25,581 bases of DNA from Planococcaceae bacterium UBA3378 (GTDB lineage: Bacteria; Bacillota; Bacilli; Bacillales_A; Planococcaceae), in contig DEQA01000322.1 of NCBI GenBank assembly GCA_002359075.1, forward strand, positions 1 through 25,581, written 5' to 3'. Positions within the stretch are counted from its first letter, which is position 1. Each line of letters opens with the position of its first letter. The notes below the pieces were generated by a model that searched no databases, was not told where the DNA came from, and saw only the letters and a program-made list of their open reading frames with translations. The translations under genes and the position numbers were made by a program. Shown here in pieces: positions 23,431 to 25,581 of the stretch.

Positions 23431-23653
23431 GCGTGGAAAATGCTTCGTTCCTATTAATATTTTTTGTAATGCAAGGATTATGACGAGACTATAAAACGTT
23501 TTAAGGAAATAGAAATAAGCTACAGGAGCCAATTCTAAAAACGGAATTTTTTTTACTAGTATCATCCTTATACATGATCAATATTATATAAATATAAGGT
23601 TTATATGCAGGTAAGGCAGCTCTATGTAAGGCTGGGTCCTCATTATACTTTTA

Positions 23654-23706
23654 TTGATGATGTAAATAAAAGGTGCTAATATATTTTATAGTGATAATGA
23701 TTATCA
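23654..23706 (+). promoter_or_regulatory. feoAB promoter with perfect Fur box
   Basis: TTGATG (23654-23659), 17 bp, TAATAT (23677-23682) form a sigma-A promoter. TGATAATGATTATCA at 23692-23706 is a perfect 7-1-7 Fur box lying at the expected transcription start. Iron-loaded Fur would block initiation, so the feo operon should be on under iron limitation. Confidence 0.85.
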
Positions 23707-23729
23707 TATCCATAAGGAAGTGGGTAAAT

Positions 23730-23957
23730 ATGAATCTTCATACAGTATCAATAGGCGAAATAGTGAAAGTAAAAGACCTTAAACAGGTCGATTCTCTATT
23801 ATGTAAACGTTTAAATGCTTTTGGTATAAAAGAGGGCTGTCACGTTTGTATGCTGCAAAAAGGATGGCTTTCCGGCGCATGTATTTTAGAATGCCAAGGT
23901 CAAAAAATCGGACTTCGCAAAAAAGATTTATTAAATATAAAGGTAGAAGAATTATGA
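23730..23957 (+). CDS. feoA: Ferrous iron transport protein A
   Basis: A 75-residue FeoA with an SH3-like fold, a cytoplasmic partner that supports FeoB-dependent Fe2+ uptake. Typical features are the small size, VKVKDL, CKRLNAFGIKEGCHVCMLQKG and the closing GLRKKDLLNIKVEEL. Three cysteines lie in the middle (C25, C37, C40) and a fourth at C51. The ATG at 23730 has AAGGAAG upstream; nineteen upstream codons overlap the Fur box and are excluded. Its stop overlaps the feoB start by four bases (ATGA), indicating coupled translation. Confidence 0.9.
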   Translation: MNLHTVSIGEIVKVKDLKQVDSLLCKRLNAFGIKEGCHVCMLQKGWLSGACILECQGQKIGLRKKDLLNIKVEEL

Positions 23958-25581
23958 GTAGTTTGGCGTTAATAGGTAATCCAAATATCGGAAAAACATC
24001 CTTGTTTAATAAGCTTACAAATTCGTATGAATATGTAGGGAATTGGAGCGGGGTGACGGTCGAAAAGAAAGTCGGCCAAGTAAAGAAATTTAATACACAG
24101 ATCATTGATTTACCGGGTGTATATACGCTAAACCCTATATCAAAAGATGAAAGTGTTGTCACAACGTTTCTTTTAGAAGAACAAGTAGATGGACTTTTAA
24201 ATATTATGGATGCATCCAATTTCGAGAGGAATATGCATTTAACGGTGGATTTACTGGAGCTTCGTAAACCAGTCATTATTTGTCTCAATATGATAGATGT
24301 AGCGAAGAAAAAAGGTATTACAGTTAATAGAGAGAAATTGCAAAACCTATTAGGCGTGCCTGTTGTTCCATTAATAGCACGAACGGGTGAAGGGATAGAA
24401 GGTATTTATGCAGCTATTCAGGAACCATTAACGACTGGCAGCCATTTTACATTGACTTATAGCAGTGCGATAGAAAAAGGGATCTCGGCTATAGAAAGTG
24501 TTATACATAAAATTGATAAAGAACAGAAAAGATGGTGTGCTATTCAGTTTTTGATAGGCAATAATGCTTTGGACGACTACTTCAGAAAAGAAGAATACTA
24601 TGAAAAAATAGCCGCCATTCGCTCTTCTCTAGAGAAAGAGCTTGGTGAATCGATCAGTAATGTCATTATGAATGAGCGGGAGCGCTATATTACGGCCGTT
24701 CGAGAAGAAGTTCTTGTGCAGGAAAAAACGGAAAAACAATGGATAGAGAATATAGATAAAATTTTAATTCATCCGGTTTTAGGTGTTCCTATTTTCCTGG
24801 CATTAATGTATTTAATGTTCCAATTAACATTTGCATGGATTGGTACGCCCCTGTCTGATGTATTGGATCGTTTCGTCAGCGGACCGCTATCAGAGGTAGT
24901 TGGCCAAGCCTTAACAGCGATCGGCGCTTCTAGCTTTATCGTTGATTTAATATGCGGAGGCATTATTACAGGAGTTGGCGGTGTTCTCGTTTTTATTCCT
25001 CAAATTTTTGTCTTGTTTTTCTTTATTTCGTTATTAGAAGATTCGGGGTATATGGCGAGAATCGCTGTTGTGATGGACCGGATCATGGAATTTTTCGGGT
25101 TGAACGGTAAAGCGTTTATCCCGATGATTATAAGTTTCGGCTGTAATGTTCCCGGTGTCATGGCAGCGCGGACAATCGAACAGCCAAAGGAGCGCCTTTT
25201 AACAATACTTGTTGCTCCTTTTATGAGCTGCTCAGCACGATTGCCTGTTTATGCGTTATTTGGTGCCGCGTTTTTTGCCCAGCATCAATCCTTGGTAGTC
25301 TTTTCATTATATATTTTAGGAATTGTTATAGCGCTTATTGTTACAAAGATTTTATCGATGACGATTTTGAAAAATGAAACGTCTGTGTTCTTTGTTGAAT
25401 TACCGGCCTACCATGTTCCGCAGCTAAAAACCCTTTGGCGTTCAACATGGGAGAAAGGAAAAGGGTTCCTTCGAAAAGCAGGTACGATTATATTTGCGGG
25501 TTCTGTCATCATTTGGCTGTTATCCTATGTAGGACCAAATGGTTTTGGTGTTGAAATGAACGAAAGCTTCCTGGCGATTAT
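23954..25581 (+). CDS. feoB: Ferrous iron transport protein B (cut by window end)
   Basis: The first 542 codons of a GTP-driven Fe2+ permease; the gene continues beyond the window. The N-terminal G domain shows G1 GNPNIGKTS (8-16), the switch segment SGVTVEKK, G3 DLPGVYTL and G4 NMID. A helical spacer (about 165-260) leads to the membrane domain, whose first gate segment contains FIPMIISFGCNVPGVMAART, the conserved cysteine motif thought to line the iron path. MSCSARLPVYALF is the second conserved stretch. It starts inside the feoA stop codon. No frameshift is seen in the visible part. Confidence 0.95.
   Translation, partial: MSSLALIGNPNIGKTSLFNKLTNSYEYVGNWSGVTVEKKVGQVKKFNTQIIDLPGVYTLNPISKDESVVTTFLLEEQVDGLLNIMDASNFERNMHLTVDLLELRKPVIICLNMIDVAKKKGITVNREKLQNLLGVPVVPLIARTGEGIEGIYAAIQEPLTTGSHFTLTYSSAIEKGISAIESVIHKIDKEQKRWCAIQFLIGNNALDDYFRKEEYYEKIAAIRSSLEKELGESISNVIMNERERYITAVREEVLVQEKTEKQWIENIDKILIHPVLGVPIFLALMYLMFQLTFAWIGTPLSDVLDRFVSGPLSEVVGQALTAIGASSFIVDLICGGIITGVGGVLVFIPQIFVLFFFISLLEDSGYMARIAVVMDRIMEFFGLNGKAFIPMIISFGCNVPGVMAARTIEQPKERLLTILVAPFMSCSARLPVYALFGAAFFAQHQSLVVFSLYILGIVIALIVTKILSMTILKNETSVFFVELPAYHVPQLKTLWRSTWEKGKGFLRKAGTIIFAGSVIIWLLSYVGPNGFGVEMNESFLAI

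Overview
The window looks like chromosomal DNA of a low-GC, endospore-lineage Firmicute, probably a Planococcaceae/Bacillaceae member of the Solibacillus or Lysinibacillus type. This is inferred from strong GGAGG ribosome binding sites, a bacillithiol disulfide reductase (YpdA), a Listeria LMCA1-like calcium ATPase, RocR/RocA-type amino-acid catabolism and a perfect cre box. No phage, IS element, CRISPR array, tRNA or rRNA was recognised.

Layout: (1) 1-3600, a Cys-rich MarR regulator with an operator-like inverted repeat, a four-unit 21-bp tandem repeat, and a P-type Ca2+ ATPase. (2) 3600-4570, about 1 kb without a convincing gene, holding a terminator and decayed copies of a hairpin-forming intergenic element. 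(3) 4574-10360, an arginine deiminase operon on the minus strand: arcA, arcB, arcC, a YfcC-family transporter (probable arginine/ornithine exchanger) and a small membrane protein. It has a sigma-A promoter, a perfect cre box and a helically phased repeat array in the leader. (4) 10430-11257, a gene-poor stretch. (5) 11258-17142, a proline utilisation locus: proline dehydrogenase and PutP in one operon, a RocR-like regulator, and a divergent P5C dehydrogenase. (6) 17153-17910, two small membrane proteins. (7) 17921-22220, a sulfate/thiosulfate ABC importer operon cysP-cysT-cysW-cysA on the minus strand, with a structured leader containing a terminator. (8) 22380-23430, ypdA. (9) 23654 to the end, a Fur-box-controlled feoA-feoB ferrous iron operon, with feoB cut by the window edge.

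The genes form self-contained metabolic units. Arginine is fermented to ornithine, CO2, ammonia and ATP. Proline is imported and oxidised to glutamate. Sulfate is imported for cysteine synthesis, and YpdA keeps the thiol bacillithiol reduced.

The most interesting signal is the proline locus regulator. It has the PAS-AAA+-Fis architecture of RocR and lies among palindromes that resemble RocR upstream activating sequences. However, its central domain has lost the GAFTGA loop, the Walker B aspartate and the usual arginine-finger segment, and I find no sigma-54 promoter next to either target gene. This suggests a RocR descendant that works without sigma-54.
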